Positions 27,769-36,730 of a stretch of DNA of 64,000 nucleotides are shown piece after piece. The stretch is from NCBI GenBank assembly GCA_963701675.1, contig OY969623.1, positions 8,494,001-8,558,000 of the forward strand. Reading direction: 5' to 3'. The position numbers were made by a program, and so were the translations under genes. Every line of letters starts with the position of its first letter. Within the stretch, counting starts at the first letter, position 1. Under the pieces are notes generated by a model that saw only the letters and a list, made by a program, of their open reading frames with translations, did no database searches and was not told the DNA's origin. The stretch comes from G963701675 sp963701675 (lineage in GTDB: Bacteria > Planctomycetota > Planctomycetia > Gemmatales > Gemmataceae).

Positions 27769-28596
27769 CTATGCACAGCGCTTCATGCGCACCGGTTCTT
27801 CCTCGATTCGATTCGCGAATCGGCATTCCGTGACGTTTTCTTCTCGGACGCCGGCGATTTTTCTCGACACACCGAAGGGATTTCCCAAGGCGTAGAAAAC
27901 CGTCGCCGCCAAAATCCGAAGGTCCATCCCGAAACGGAAGTGGCGGATGTAGTGCAGATCGTACGACAGCTTCCGCCGCACGCTTTCCATGTCAGTGTCC
28001 GCGGCAAAGTGAACCTGCGCCAGTCCCGTAATGCCGGGCCGAATCGCCAGGCGGTCGCGGTACTCGGGCAAAACGCGCTCGAGTCGCGGAATGAACTCGG
28101 GACGCTCCGGCCGCGGGCCGATCAGTCCCATTTCACCGCGCAACAAGTTTAGAAGCTGCGGCAACTCGTCCAGGTGCGTCTTACGCAAGATGTGGCCGAT
28201 CCACGTGATGCGCGGATCGCCCGGCATCGACCAACGTGGTCCCGTCAGTGATTCGCATTCATGAATCATCGTGCGAATCTTGTAGATGTTGAAGAGCCGG
28301 CCCTTCCGCCCGACGCGTGTCTGAGTGTAGAACGCCGGGCCTTTGCTGGTTAATTTCACCACCAGAGCGGTAGTTAGGATTACCGGCGCGGCGAGCGCGG
28401 CCAGAATCAATCCAACTCCATACTCCGCTCCGATCTTTACGGTTGCGTACCAACCGGCGGGTGTAATGGGAACGAGCCGTTGCAGTGCACGGCCGAGTTC
28501 CACGTCTTTACGGCGACGACGGCGCGACGACCGCGCTTCCTTCACTGTCCGTCGTTCGGCTAGCTCCAAACTTCCACTATGTAAATCGATAATCAA
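27769..28596 (-). CDS. Initiating phosphoglycosyl transferase (WcaJ/EpsL type)
   Basis: A 275-residue monotopic phosphoglycosyl transferase that moves a sugar phosphate from UDP-sugar to undecaprenyl phosphate, starting repeat-unit synthesis. Landmarks are the membrane helix GVGLILAALAAPVILTTALVV, KLTSKGPAFYTQTRVGRKG, the catalytic-region KTHLDELPQLLNLL (Asp-Glu), and GPRPERPEF. I chose TTG 28596 because a perfect AGGAGG (28605-28610) lies 8 bases upstream; the open frame to 28665 has only another TTG without such a site. It sits between the GT2-deacetylase and EpsI-like genes. Confidence 0.88.
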   Translation of the reverse strand: MIIDLHSGSLELAERRTVKEARSSRRRRRKDVELGRALQRLVPITPAGWYATVKIGAEYGVGLILAALAAPVILTTALVVKLTSKGPAFYTQTRVGRKGRLFNIYKIRTMIHECESLTGPRWSMPGDPRITWIGHILRKTHLDELPQLLNLLRGEMGLIGPRPERPEFIPRLERVLPEYRDRLAIRPGITGLAQVHFAADTDMESVRRKLSYDLHYIRHFRFGMDLRILAATVFYALGNPFGVSRKIAGVREENVTECRFANRIEEEPVRMKRCA

Positions 28597-28604
28597 CGGT
28601 CTTG

Positions 28605-28610
28605 CCTCCT
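28605..28610 (-). promoter_or_regulatory. Ribosome-binding site deciding a TTG start
   Basis: AGGAGG on the minus strand, 8 bases before the TTG at 28596, sets the start of the phosphoglycosyl transferase gene. Confidence 0.75.
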
Positions 28611-28727
28611 GCGAGAACCGCGACGAGTAAGCGGCATCCGTGGAATGGCGAGTAGTCAGGCGCAAGGGTGATTCGCGATCGCATTATCACCATGCTTGTC
28701 CATCACGCTCGATTCACGACGGTTGAC

Positions 28728-29369
28728 TCACTCCGCGGTTGGAGAAATGACTTGCCTCTGTAGTTCTGGCAATAACAACTGCAAGAACTCCACACATGGG
28801 TCTTCGGCGAGTGGCTCTTTCGGCGAGGCCATCTCACGAACGAGGTGGAGCTTATACAAAACCGGCTCGCGCGCGAATGCGAACCGCGGCGCATCGGACG
28901 TCGTCCACACGCCACCGGCATTCCAAGACCAGAAAACGCGGAGGTTGGTCTGCTCGGCGGCCTTCGTGCGGACAAACTGGGCGGTCTTGAATTGTGGGGA
29001 AGATTGGGTCGGATCATGAGGCACGGTAAAGTCCGTCGAGTTCTCCGCCGCAAAACCGCTCGCCGCGTAACACACATCCGGAGTGTGAATCGCAACCGGG
29101 CCCGGTCGTCCGCACACCAATGACACCGTTATGCTGGCCCCCTTTTTCGAATTCACGTAAGTCCGAGTCAGGCAGCCCGCGATCGGCCCCAGGACGCTGG
29201 AGTCGAAATCATGGGCACGCCCTTGCCAGTCGCCAAGCGTCATCGGCAGCTGATCGAGTCGGTTCGCGATCGCGGTTCGGTCGGTCCAGCGGTCCGTCCA
29301 CAGACCGTGGACCACTCCAGTCACTAACACGGTGACCATGGCGAATCCTATTGGCAGATATCGAAACAT
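28728..29369 (-). CDS. Exosortase-associated EpsI-like protein (DUF3485)
   Basis: 213 residues with an N-terminal membrane anchor (YLPIGFAMVTVLVTGVVHGLW) and the EpsI features: LPMTLGDWQGR, then GRPGPVAIHTPDVCYAASGF, whose CY-containing motif is typical, and a Trp-rich FWSWNAGGVW segment. EpsI-type proteins accompany exosortases, sometimes fused to them, and are needed for exopolysaccharide production; the biochemical role is not settled. GGAG lies about 9 bases before ATG 29369. It follows the Wzc-like gene by 31 bases, consistent with one operon. Confidence 0.85.
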   Translation of the reverse strand: MFRYLPIGFAMVTVLVTGVVHGLWTDRWTDRTAIANRLDQLPMTLGDWQGRAHDFDSSVLGPIAGCLTRTYVNSKKGASITVSLVCGRPGPVAIHTPDVCYAASGFAAENSTDFTVPHDPTQSSPQFKTAQFVRTKAAEQTNLRVFWSWNAGGVWTTSDAPRFAFAREPVLYKLHLVREMASPKEPLAEDPCVEFLQLLLPELQRQVISPTAE

Positions 29370-29400
29370 GGTTTTCACACTCCGGAGTCTGATGAAATCA

Positions 29401-31644
29401 CTAAGGAAGCTGCGAGCCTGCCGTGCGCGGGCCTTGGTATCCCTTGCAATAGCCAATGTCGACGTTGAGGCCGTTGATCACGACGCCCAAAACACGAATG
29501 CCGAGAGCCGTCAGCCGTTGGGCCGCGGCGTTGACCGGTGGAATTTGGCTCACGTCCCGCATGAGGGACAACAATACTGCGTCCACATGTTGGCCGATGA
29601 CCAGCGAGTCGGTGGCGGCGAGGACCGGCGACGAATCGATGATGATGAAGTCATACTCGTCGCGAAGTTTCTGAAGCATGTTCGGGAAGCCGTCCTGGGC
29701 AAGCTCTTTCAGAACTTCACGATCCCATTGCCCGGCGGGCAGGATTGCCAGGTTATCCATCGCCGTCGTGGGCCGTATCGCTTCGGGAAGTTCGATTTCG
29801 TTCAAAAGGATTTCACTCAGGCCTGGCTGAAGCGTCTGCTCGAACATCTGGTGGGCGCTGGGCCGGCGCAAATCGCAATCAATCAACAGCGTTCGCCGAC
29901 CCGCCCGTGCAAGGCTGACGGCGAGATGGCCGGCTAATGTGGTTTTGCCTTCGCCGTTGGTCGCGCTGGTGACCATCACCACCCGCGTTTCCGACACGCT
30001 GGCCTCGTGGAGCAGCATTGTGCGAATGGCGTCCACCGATTCGATGAGTTGGTGCTCCAGTGGTTCGCCGGTTGTGCCGAGTGCCGAGTGCTTGGCGTTA
30101 ACCATCGGCGGTAAGGCGCCGACGAGTTGCAAACCCAGTGCTTGGACGACTTCATCGCCCGAATGAATCCGCCGTGCTCGGTATTCCCACCAACCGACGC
30201 AGAAACAGACACCGACGAAGGCTGCGACAGGCGCCGCGATTGTCGCCAGAAGCTGCCGCTTGATGTCCTTCTTCTGCACCGCGGCAGGTTGATAGAGACG
30301 AACTCGTGGCGGGACGTCGCGTTCCACACGGAGGTTGTCCAGGTTCTTGCCGAGTTCGTGGACGAGCCGGTCCTGCCGCGCGATGTCGGCATTCAGGGTC
30401 ACCAGTTCCGTCGAGCTGGTGCCGAGGTTGTTTACCTGACGTTCGAAGTTATCGACTTCGGCACTTTGTGCTCGCTCTAGTTGCTGGAGGGCCGGACGTG
30501 TCTGCTGGACTTGAGCTAATACGGCTTCATGCGCTGCACGTGCCCTCGTCCGGGCTTTCTCCTCAATCCGTTTGCGCACGTCAGCCGTCCGTTCGGCCAA
30601 CATCGAATGGGCCCTGTTGAGTCCGTCGCGGTAGCTCACGAGGAACGGGTCGTCGTCGCGCACCTGGCCCGACCATCTATCGACGAGGTTTTGATAAACG
30701 GCCTTCCGTGCGGCGTGCTCTCTAATCTGCGCGTCGGCTTCGGTGACTTCCAAAAGCTCGGATTCGAGAATCGGCAGGTCATCAAGTTTCGAGAGCCGCT
30801 CCTTCATCTCCGTCTCGGCGTTGTCGAGCCTCGCCAGTTCCCCTTTGAGGCGTTTGTGTTCTTTCTTGGCTTCCGAATGGGCCTTGATCAGTTCCGTCTG
30901 CAATTGAACGGCGACGCTGGGATCACCTACACCGGCGGCCTTGGTTCGTTGTTCGAGGGTCTGTCGTAGCCGGATGAGTTTCTCGTTTTCGGCTAAGTGC
31001 GTTTTCTCCAAGCTGGCATACTTTTCACTTCGGTTCTTGTGCTCGGCGTCGACGGTCAATTCCAGATATGCCGAGGTGACGCCGTCAATGAGAGGGATAA
31101 TCTGATCCGGCTCGTCGCCGACCATCGACACATCGATGACCTCCGAGCCTTCCGGGAACTTGACCAGCAGTTCGTCAATGAGCCATAGAATCGGCTCAGG
31201 TTGTTCGCGGACGAGACGAAGGTGTTTGACTTCATCTTTCTTCAGAGCGGCATTTAACACATCGCGGCGTTTGATGGATGCCACCTGGGTGCGCTGCACG
31301 GCCGGCGATGCATCGCGGTCGTGCGGGCCGCGCGGCATGAGTGTCGGAGTCTGTGAAAGGACCTGGAGCTGGGCCATCACGGTAAAGCGTGGGCTCAGAA
31401 GAAACCAGGCCGCCGCCCCCGCCGCCACGGCTGCGACGAGCCCAAGACAGGCAGCGACCGCCCAGCGACGTTTGAGTGCCTTCAGCAATGTGAACGTATC
31501 GGGACCGTTCACCGCCAAGGGCGCCGTCCGGCTGCCGGCAGGCAAGCTTCGCGGAAAGGGTACCACCGATGCTCGGCCGTTTCTCAGCCGAGGTACGGGC
31601 GGGACTCCATGCGGGGGCGGAAAGTCAGAGCTGGGTGCGGACAT
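29401..31644 (-). CDS. Polysaccharide co-polymerase / tyrosine autokinase (Wzc-like)
   Basis: 747 residues: a cytoplasmic Pro-rich N-terminus, a first membrane segment (VAACLGLVAAVAAGAAAWFLL, about 62-82), a Wzz-type periplasmic region with long coiled coil (about 200-430), a second membrane segment (LLATIAAPVAAFVGVCFCVGWW), and a BY-kinase domain with Walker A TNGEGKTT, Walker A' LLIDCDLRRP and Walker B FIIIDSSPV. It should control chain length and secretion of the exopolysaccharide. The C-terminal Tyr cluster is reduced to GYCKGY, so autophosphorylation may be limited. GGAGGAG precedes the start. Confidence 0.9.
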   Translation of the reverse strand: MSAPSSDFPPPHGVPPVPRLRNGRASVVPFPRSLPAGSRTAPLAVNGPDTFTLLKALKRRWAVAACLGLVAAVAAGAAAWFLLSPRFTVMAQLQVLSQTPTLMPRGPHDRDASPAVQRTQVASIKRRDVLNAALKKDEVKHLRLVREQPEPILWLIDELLVKFPEGSEVIDVSMVGDEPDQIIPLIDGVTSAYLELTVDAEHKNRSEKYASLEKTHLAENEKLIRLRQTLEQRTKAAGVGDPSVAVQLQTELIKAHSEAKKEHKRLKGELARLDNAETEMKERLSKLDDLPILESELLEVTEADAQIREHAARKAVYQNLVDRWSGQVRDDDPFLVSYRDGLNRAHSMLAERTADVRKRIEEKARTRARAAHEAVLAQVQQTRPALQQLERAQSAEVDNFERQVNNLGTSSTELVTLNADIARQDRLVHELGKNLDNLRVERDVPPRVRLYQPAAVQKKDIKRQLLATIAAPVAAFVGVCFCVGWWEYRARRIHSGDEVVQALGLQLVGALPPMVNAKHSALGTTGEPLEHQLIESVDAIRTMLLHEASVSETRVVMVTSATNGEGKTTLAGHLAVSLARAGRRTLLIDCDLRRPSAHQMFEQTLQPGLSEILLNEIELPEAIRPTTAMDNLAILPAGQWDREVLKELAQDGFPNMLQKLRDEYDFIIIDSSPVLAATDSLVIGQHVDAVLLSLMRDVSQIPPVNAAAQRLTALGIRVLGVVINGLNVDIGYCKGYQGPRTAGSQLP

Positions 31645-31713
31645 GTTGGGTCTCCTCCGTGATCCCCAGGGAAATGAGCATTCGCCTCGACTTCATCCGC
31701 GATCGCAACCCAC

Positions 31714-32661
31714 TCACGCCGGCTTTTTCCACGGCGTTCGAACCGGATTTACGATGCCGCGGCCGTCGACAACGCCCAATGCGGGTTGAGCGCGTGCCAT
31801 CGCCGGCTCAATGATCAAGCGATTCAGAAATGCCAGCTCGATGCCGAGGAGTATCAACGCACAGGGCATCATGAGCCAGCCGGCGAGGTCGTGGAATACC
31901 GCATCCGCGATTTCCGACCCCACTGTATCGTGCAGCACACCGGTGACGGTAATGCGCGTGATATTCACCACGACGGCAATCGGCACCGCACTCGCTGCGA
32001 TGACGATGCGCTCCCATAACGGCCGACGAATCACGAGTGCTACCGCCGTGGACAACGCGAAGAAAATCACCATCATGCGCAAGCCGCTGCAAGCCTCGAC
32101 GATTCCGATGTGTACTTCGTTCAACAAGATCACCTTGCCGTCCGCAATGGCCGGTAAGCCGAGCGTCTGTAGCGCGAAGGTACTGGTGACGGTGGCCAAT
32201 CGTTGAAGCGGATCTGCCATCATCACTTCGAACGAATACGGCATCGGAATCATGAATGCCAGGAAAGCGATCGACGGGAGCATCCATTTGCAGAGTGGCC
32301 AACCGCCGATCATGCACACGATGCCTGCAAGAAGCGGCAGCAGCGAAATCGCATCGATCCAAACAAAGAAGTAGTGTGCTCCCGCCAGTCGCAGAGCGAT
32401 TCCGGCGGCAAGCAACGGCAAGCCCCACCAACTTGGGCGAATCGTCGCAGCCGGGTATTGGTGGCGGCGGAGCCAGAGCAAGGCCGCCGCGAATATCGGG
32501 ACGAGATACCCGTGAGAGTATTGCGGATCGTGGGCCCACTTTTCTGCCGCCTGACCCAACGTGGTCCAGTAAGCCCAGGTGAGACCCAAGACGCCAAGCA
32601 CGAGGACGAGAGCCGGATAAGGCCGACTCATTCGGCCCCAATCGATCGAGGTTGCGTTCAT
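31714..32661 (-). CDS. Exosortase (planctomycete type)
   Basis: A 315-residue polytopic protein with about eight membrane helices. The catalytic triad of exosortases is visible: Cys191 in EACSGLR, Arg236 in NITR and His257 in FHDLAG. WKHDPQYSHGYL-like KWAHDPQYSHGYLVP near residue 42 is the family N-terminal signature. It cleaves PEP-CTERM tails of exported proteins; the obvious local candidate is encoded at 24765. I use ATG 32661, before MNATSIDW, rather than the earlier frame opening at 32715. It heads the leftward operon of exosortase, Wzc, EpsI, phosphoglycosyl transferase and GT2-deacetylase. Confidence 0.9.
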   Translation of the reverse strand: MNATSIDWGRMSRPYPALVLVLGVLGLTWAYWTTLGQAAEKWAHDPQYSHGYLVPIFAAALLWLRRHQYPAATIRPSWWGLPLLAAGIALRLAGAHYFFVWIDAISLLPLLAGIVCMIGGWPLCKWMLPSIAFLAFMIPMPYSFEVMMADPLQRLATVTSTFALQTLGLPAIADGKVILLNEVHIGIVEACSGLRMMVIFFALSTAVALVIRRPLWERIVIAASAVPIAVVVNITRITVTGVLHDTVGSEIADAVFHDLAGWLMMPCALILLGIELAFLNRLIIEPAMARAQPALGVVDGRGIVNPVRTPWKKPA

Positions 32662-32996
32662 GTCATTTCCAATGGCAGGACTGCGTCGTCCTATGTGCCT
32701 TTCCCACGGCCACAAAGGTTGCCGATTATAACGGCGGTCCCCCTCAAGTCAATAATTCTTTGCAGGCTCTATAGGTTCCGCCACTTGCGGCAGAAATGCG
32801 GATTGAGCTGAGGTTACGCTGGCAAGTTGGGTAATTCGATATCACGCTAACACTCTTAATATGCGCGAAATGGGTAGGTGCCGACGAACTAGATAACCCG
32901 CGTGTTCCGTCGCTAACACAACCTCCGATAGGTAAACGACGGCCTATCGAATTCCTGCGGCTATCAGTGCAGCGCACCAGGTGAAGGAGTTGCGTC
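32662..32996. other. Divergent promoter region of the exosortase and wza-like genes
   Basis: These 335 bases separate two outward-facing exopolysaccharide genes and should hold both promoters. The part around 32830-32870 is relatively AT-rich (TTCGATATCACG; CTCTTAATATGCG). No clear -35/-10 pair or operator could be fixed. AAGGAG at 32984-32989 is the ribosome site for the + strand gene. Confidence 0.45.
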
Positions 32997-34190
32997 ATGG
33001 AGGGCAGTCCGCGAAGAAAACTCCTCGCCGGCGCCGCCGTTTGTGTCGTCCTGGCTCTTGTCGGCAGTGGCTGCCGATCATTGCCGACTTCGTCAATCAT
33101 CGCGAAAAACAACGGTAAACGAGCGGAAGATCTCGGGATCGCCTCCGCTTCATCCGCCTTGCAAAGCAAGCCGAACGCGTCGGGCTGGCAACGGCCTTTA
33201 CCGGCAGAATTGACTCCGGAGCTGCGGGCGGCAAGCGACTGGCAGCAGGCGGAACATGTTGGCGATACGTCCAAAAACACGCCGATCGTGTCCATCAGTC
33301 CGCCGTCGAAAGCGAAACGCGGGCCAGCGGCCGTGATCGCGGCCAAACTGCCGGGATCGGAAATAGATGTTCCGAAAGAAATCACACTCCCCTCGCCGCG
33401 GCACCTGCCCAGTACAACCGGCATCCCGGTCGATGAACCGATGATAATGGACCATGCGCATGGGGCACATCCTGCTCCGCCCCGTGAGTTGGCAAAAGTC
33501 GCAATGCCGCCGTATATCATCGAACCGCCTGACATTCTGCTGATTAATGTGCGCGTGGATTTGGCGCCGGGGCTTAAGATCACGGACCAGCATCTCGTCA
33601 CCCCCGACGGTAGTGTGCGTCTCGGACCGTTCGGGGCGGCCTATGTCGCAGGGATGACGCTCGATCAAGCCCGTGTCGCGGTCGCCAATGTTGTCAACAC
33701 GTCCGGCATCCGAGGAGACAAAGCAACACCGGTCGATGCGAGAGACGTAAGTGTTGACGTGCTCGCCTACAACAGCAAGGTCTACTATGTGGTGACCGAC
33801 GGCGGCGGCTATGGCGAACAGGTCTATCGTTTTCCGATCACCGGAAACGAAACCGTCCTGGACGCCATCAGCAACATCAACGGACTACCGTCCGTGTCAT
33901 CCAAGAAACACATTTGGATCGCCCGCCGAGTGCCCGGTCATGGCAGCAAACAAAACACGCTGCCCGTCGATTGGATCGGTCTGACACAGGGTGGCGGAAC
34001 CATGACGAACTACCAGATCTTCCCCGGCGACCGAGTTTACGTGCAGTCCGACAAGCTCATTCGAATCGACAGCGGCCTCGCGAAGATCCTGTCGCCGATC
34101 GAGCGGATCCTCGGGACAACGCTGCTGAGCAGCACAACGTATAACTCGATCAAGGGCCGTGGTTTAAGCGGACAAGGACAAGGGTTCTAG
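32997..34190 (+). CDS. Polysaccharide export lipoprotein (Wza/SLBB family)
   Basis: 397 residues with a lipoprotein signal (VCVVLALVGSGC, lipobox VGSGC near residue 24) and a linker of about 140 residues, then the poly_export domain starting YIIEPPDILLINVRVD, with LVTPDGSVRLGPFGAAYVAGMTLDQA typical of Wza, and an SLBB-like part (YYVVTDGGGYGEQVYRFPITGNETVLDAI). It should form the outer-membrane export channel for the polysaccharide made by the operon transcribed the other way. AAGGAG lies 7 bases upstream of ATG 32997. It is followed 24 bases later by a small secreted protein. Confidence 0.9.
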   Translation: MEGSPRRKLLAGAAVCVVLALVGSGCRSLPTSSIIAKNNGKRAEDLGIASASSALQSKPNASGWQRPLPAELTPELRAASDWQQAEHVGDTSKNTPIVSISPPSKAKRGPAAVIAAKLPGSEIDVPKEITLPSPRHLPSTTGIPVDEPMIMDHAHGAHPAPPRELAKVAMPPYIIEPPDILLINVRVDLAPGLKITDQHLVTPDGSVRLGPFGAAYVAGMTLDQARVAVANVVNTSGIRGDKATPVDARDVSVDVLAYNSKVYYVVTDGGGYGEQVYRFPITGNETVLDAISNINGLPSVSSKKHIWIARRVPGHGSKQNTLPVDWIGLTQGGGTMTNYQIFPGDRVYVQSDKLIRIDSGLAKILSPIERILGTTLLSSTTYNSIKGRGLSGQGQGF

Positions 34191-34214
34191 TGTGACAGTT
34201 GGACGGAGCCGAAA

Positions 34215-34564
34215 GTGAATCGCCGATTACTCCAGACCATTGGGATATTCTTAGCCGGCGGCGCGATGGTCCACGCAGACACCGCTTCTCCTTCCAGCCA
34301 CCCTTGAGCCCGTACCTGAATCAACTGCGCGGCGTGAATCCGGCGGTGAATTACTACTTCGGTGTCGCGTCGCAGAAAGATCGCCGACCGGTGCAGCTCG
34401 GCCGCCCATCCGCGGCGGAACCGAGAACCGTGACGGCGAATCCACCGCATCAATTTCCCATCGTCGATCCGACCATTACGGGTCATGCGGTGCAGTTCAT
34501 GAACTGTGCACCGTATTTCCCGCTCAACAGCGGAATTCCACGAAAACCGAGAAGCGAACGCTGA
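34215..34564 (+). CDS. Small secreted planctomycete protein (single frameshift near 34300)
   Basis: A GTG at 34215 with GGAG 6 bases upstream opens a signal peptide (NRRLLQTIGIFLAGGAMVHA) that runs into a stop at about 34305. The next frame continues LSPYLNQLRGVNPAVNYYFG and ends ITGHAVQFMNCAPYF near the C-terminus. The LSPYLNxLRGxNPAxNYY motif is familiar from small exported planctomycete proteins of unknown function. One missing base near 34290-34303 would join the halves into a protein of about 116 residues. Its place directly after the wza-like gene suggests a link to the envelope or exopolysaccharide. It converges with glgX, 1 base away. Confidence 0.65.
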
Positions 34565-34565
34565 G

Positions 34566-36704
34566 CTAATCCAGCGGCTTGATCGCGCGCAGTGCGAACA
34601 GCGCAAGCGACCGCGCTTGTAGCGGATACGGCATGGCGATGTCGACTCGCAGCGACTCCGACTCCGACACCGCCGTGTCGAGCAACCTTTCTGCATACTC
34701 GAGTTGCCGGGCACGCTCGGGAAAATGGAAGGGCACCAACTCAGAATTCCCGTTAAACAACATCAAGAGTATGTCGTCGGTTAATGTGTTGCCATGCACG
34801 TCGACTTCGTCCATTTGCGGCCCGACCAGGCCGGCGCCGAGGCAACGTACGAATTCCCTACGCCAGGCTTCCTCCGTCATCTCCGCACCGGAGGGCTCGA
34901 ACCAATAGATGTCCTTGACGGTCGTGCCGTGAATCGGGCGTCCGTGGAAGAAGCGTCGCCGCCGTAGCACCGGGTGGCGCCGGCGAAGTTGAACCAACCG
35001 CTTCACGAATTCGAGAAACTGGTGTTTTTCAGGTGTGAGATTCCAATTGAGCCAGGTTAATTCGTTGTCGTGACAGTAGGCGTTATTGTTACCGAGCTGG
35101 GTATGGCCCAATTCGTCGCCGCTGTACAGCATCGGCACGCCCTGGGAGAGTAGGAGCGTCGCCATCAAATTGCGCTTTTGCCGTTCTCGCAGTGCGAGAA
35201 TGGCCGGATTATCCGTGGGCCCTTCGACGCCGCAATTCCAGCTGCGGTTGTCATTCGTGCCGTCGTGATTATCCTCGCCGTTGGCCTGGTTGTGCTTTTC
35301 GTTGTAGCTCACGAGGTCTTGCAAGGTGAATCCATCGTGGCACGTGATGAAATTAATGCTGGCGTAAGGACGTCGACCGCTGTGTTCGTAAAGATCGCTG
35401 GAGCCCGCCAGCCGCGTGGCCAGCTCATCCACGGTGTTCCCCTCGCCCTTCCAGAAACGGCGGATATCGTCGCGGTACTTGCCGTTCCACTCGGTCCATC
35501 CCACCGGGAAATTTCCAACCTGGTAGCCGCCGTCACCCACGTCCCAAGGCTCGGCAATGAGCTTCACGCGTGAGAGAACCGGGTCTTGGTGGATGATGTC
35601 GAAGAACGCGCTAAGCCGGTCCACTTCGTGAAGCTCCCGGGCGAGCGCGGAAGCGAGATCGAAGCGAAAGCCGTCGACGTGCATTTCTTCGACCCAGTAC
35701 CGCAAACTGTCCATGATGAGTTGCAGCACACGGGGATGCCGCATGTTCAACGAATTGCCGCACCCCGTGTAGTCCATGTAACGCCGCGGCTCGTTCTCAA
35801 CCAGTCGGTAATACGCGCGGTTATCAATGCCGCGTAGCGACAATGTCGGGCCGAGTTGATTGCCCTCGCAAGTGTGGTTGTAAACGACATCCAGGATGAT
35901 CTCGAGGCCCGCACTGTGCAACGTGCGCACCATCGATTTGAAGTCATTGATCGCAAAGTACGGCATCGGGACATAGGTGTAGCGCAAATCGGGAGCGAAA
36001 AACGCCAGTGTGTTGTAACCCCAGTAATTGACTTTTCCCTGATTCACTAGAAAGCGATCGTCGACGTGGTGATGAACCGGCATCAGTTCCACCGAAGTGA
36101 TGCCGAGGTCGAGCAGATGGCGGATGGCTGCGTCCGTTGCCAGGCCCGCATAGGTTCCGCGCAAATTGTCGGGAACGCCGGGCATTTGCTCGGTGAATCC
36201 CTTCACGTGCAGTTCATAGATCACTGTTTGATGCCAAGGAATTCGCGGCAAACGATCGTCGCCCCAGGTGAACGCGCTTTCAACCACCATGGCCAGCGGG
36301 GCGTACGCCACGTTGTCGCGGTCATCGAACGAGAGATCGGTGTTCGGGTCGTCTACCTTGTATCCGTAAAGCGAGTCGTGCCACTTTAGATCACGGCCCA
36401 CGGCGCGAGCGTACGGATCGAACACCAGTTTGTTGGCGTTGAAGCGGTCGCCGTTTTTCGGATCGTAAGGCCCATAAACGCGGTAACCGTACAACTGGCC
36501 GGGTTTGATATCCGGAAAATAGCCATGCCAGACCTGGTCGGTGCGCTCCGGAAGCGGAATTCGCGCCGTTTCTTTGCGCGGTTCCTGCCGCTCGAACAAA
36601 CAAAGCTCAACCTTGGTCGCATGCTCGGAGAACAGGGCGAAATTGACGCCGGTTCCGTCCCACGTTGCCCCGAGCGGATGCGGCAGGCCGGGCCAGATGC
36701 GCAT
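34566..36704 (-). CDS. glgX: Glycogen debranching enzyme / isoamylase type
   Basis: 712 residues, GH13 subfamily 11: an N-terminal CBM48 (LPHPLGATWDGTGVNFALFSEHA) and a TIM-barrel with catalytic Asp in GFRFDLASAL, Glu in LIAEPWDVG and the HD of ITCHDGFTLQDLVSYNEKHN. It hydrolyses alpha-1,6 branches of glycogen-derived dextrins. Length and motifs match GlgX. GGGAG precedes the ATG by 8 bases. It is last in a leftward group with a methyltransferase, pgi, zwf and a phosphatase, a grouping around storage-glucan and hexose-phosphate use. Confidence 0.94.
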   Translation of the reverse strand: MRIWPGLPHPLGATWDGTGVNFALFSEHATKVELCLFERQEPRKETARIPLPERTDQVWHGYFPDIKPGQLYGYRVYGPYDPKNGDRFNANKLVFDPYARAVGRDLKWHDSLYGYKVDDPNTDLSFDDRDNVAYAPLAMVVESAFTWGDDRLPRIPWHQTVIYELHVKGFTEQMPGVPDNLRGTYAGLATDAAIRHLLDLGITSVELMPVHHHVDDRFLVNQGKVNYWGYNTLAFFAPDLRYTYVPMPYFAINDFKSMVRTLHSAGLEIILDVVYNHTCEGNQLGPTLSLRGIDNRAYYRLVENEPRRYMDYTGCGNSLNMRHPRVLQLIMDSLRYWVEEMHVDGFRFDLASALARELHEVDRLSAFFDIIHQDPVLSRVKLIAEPWDVGDGGYQVGNFPVGWTEWNGKYRDDIRRFWKGEGNTVDELATRLAGSSDLYEHSGRRPYASINFITCHDGFTLQDLVSYNEKHNQANGEDNHDGTNDNRSWNCGVEGPTDNPAILALRERQKRNLMATLLLSQGVPMLYSGDELGHTQLGNNNAYCHDNELTWLNWNLTPEKHQFLEFVKRLVQLRRRHPVLRRRRFFHGRPIHGTTVKDIYWFEPSGAEMTEEAWRREFVRCLGAGLVGPQMDEVDVHGNTLTDDILLMLFNGNSELVPFHFPERARQLEYAERLLDTAVSESESLRVDIAMPYPLQARSLALFALRAIKPLD

Positions 36705-36730
36705 TTAGCATTCTCCCAATCGCTTGCGGG

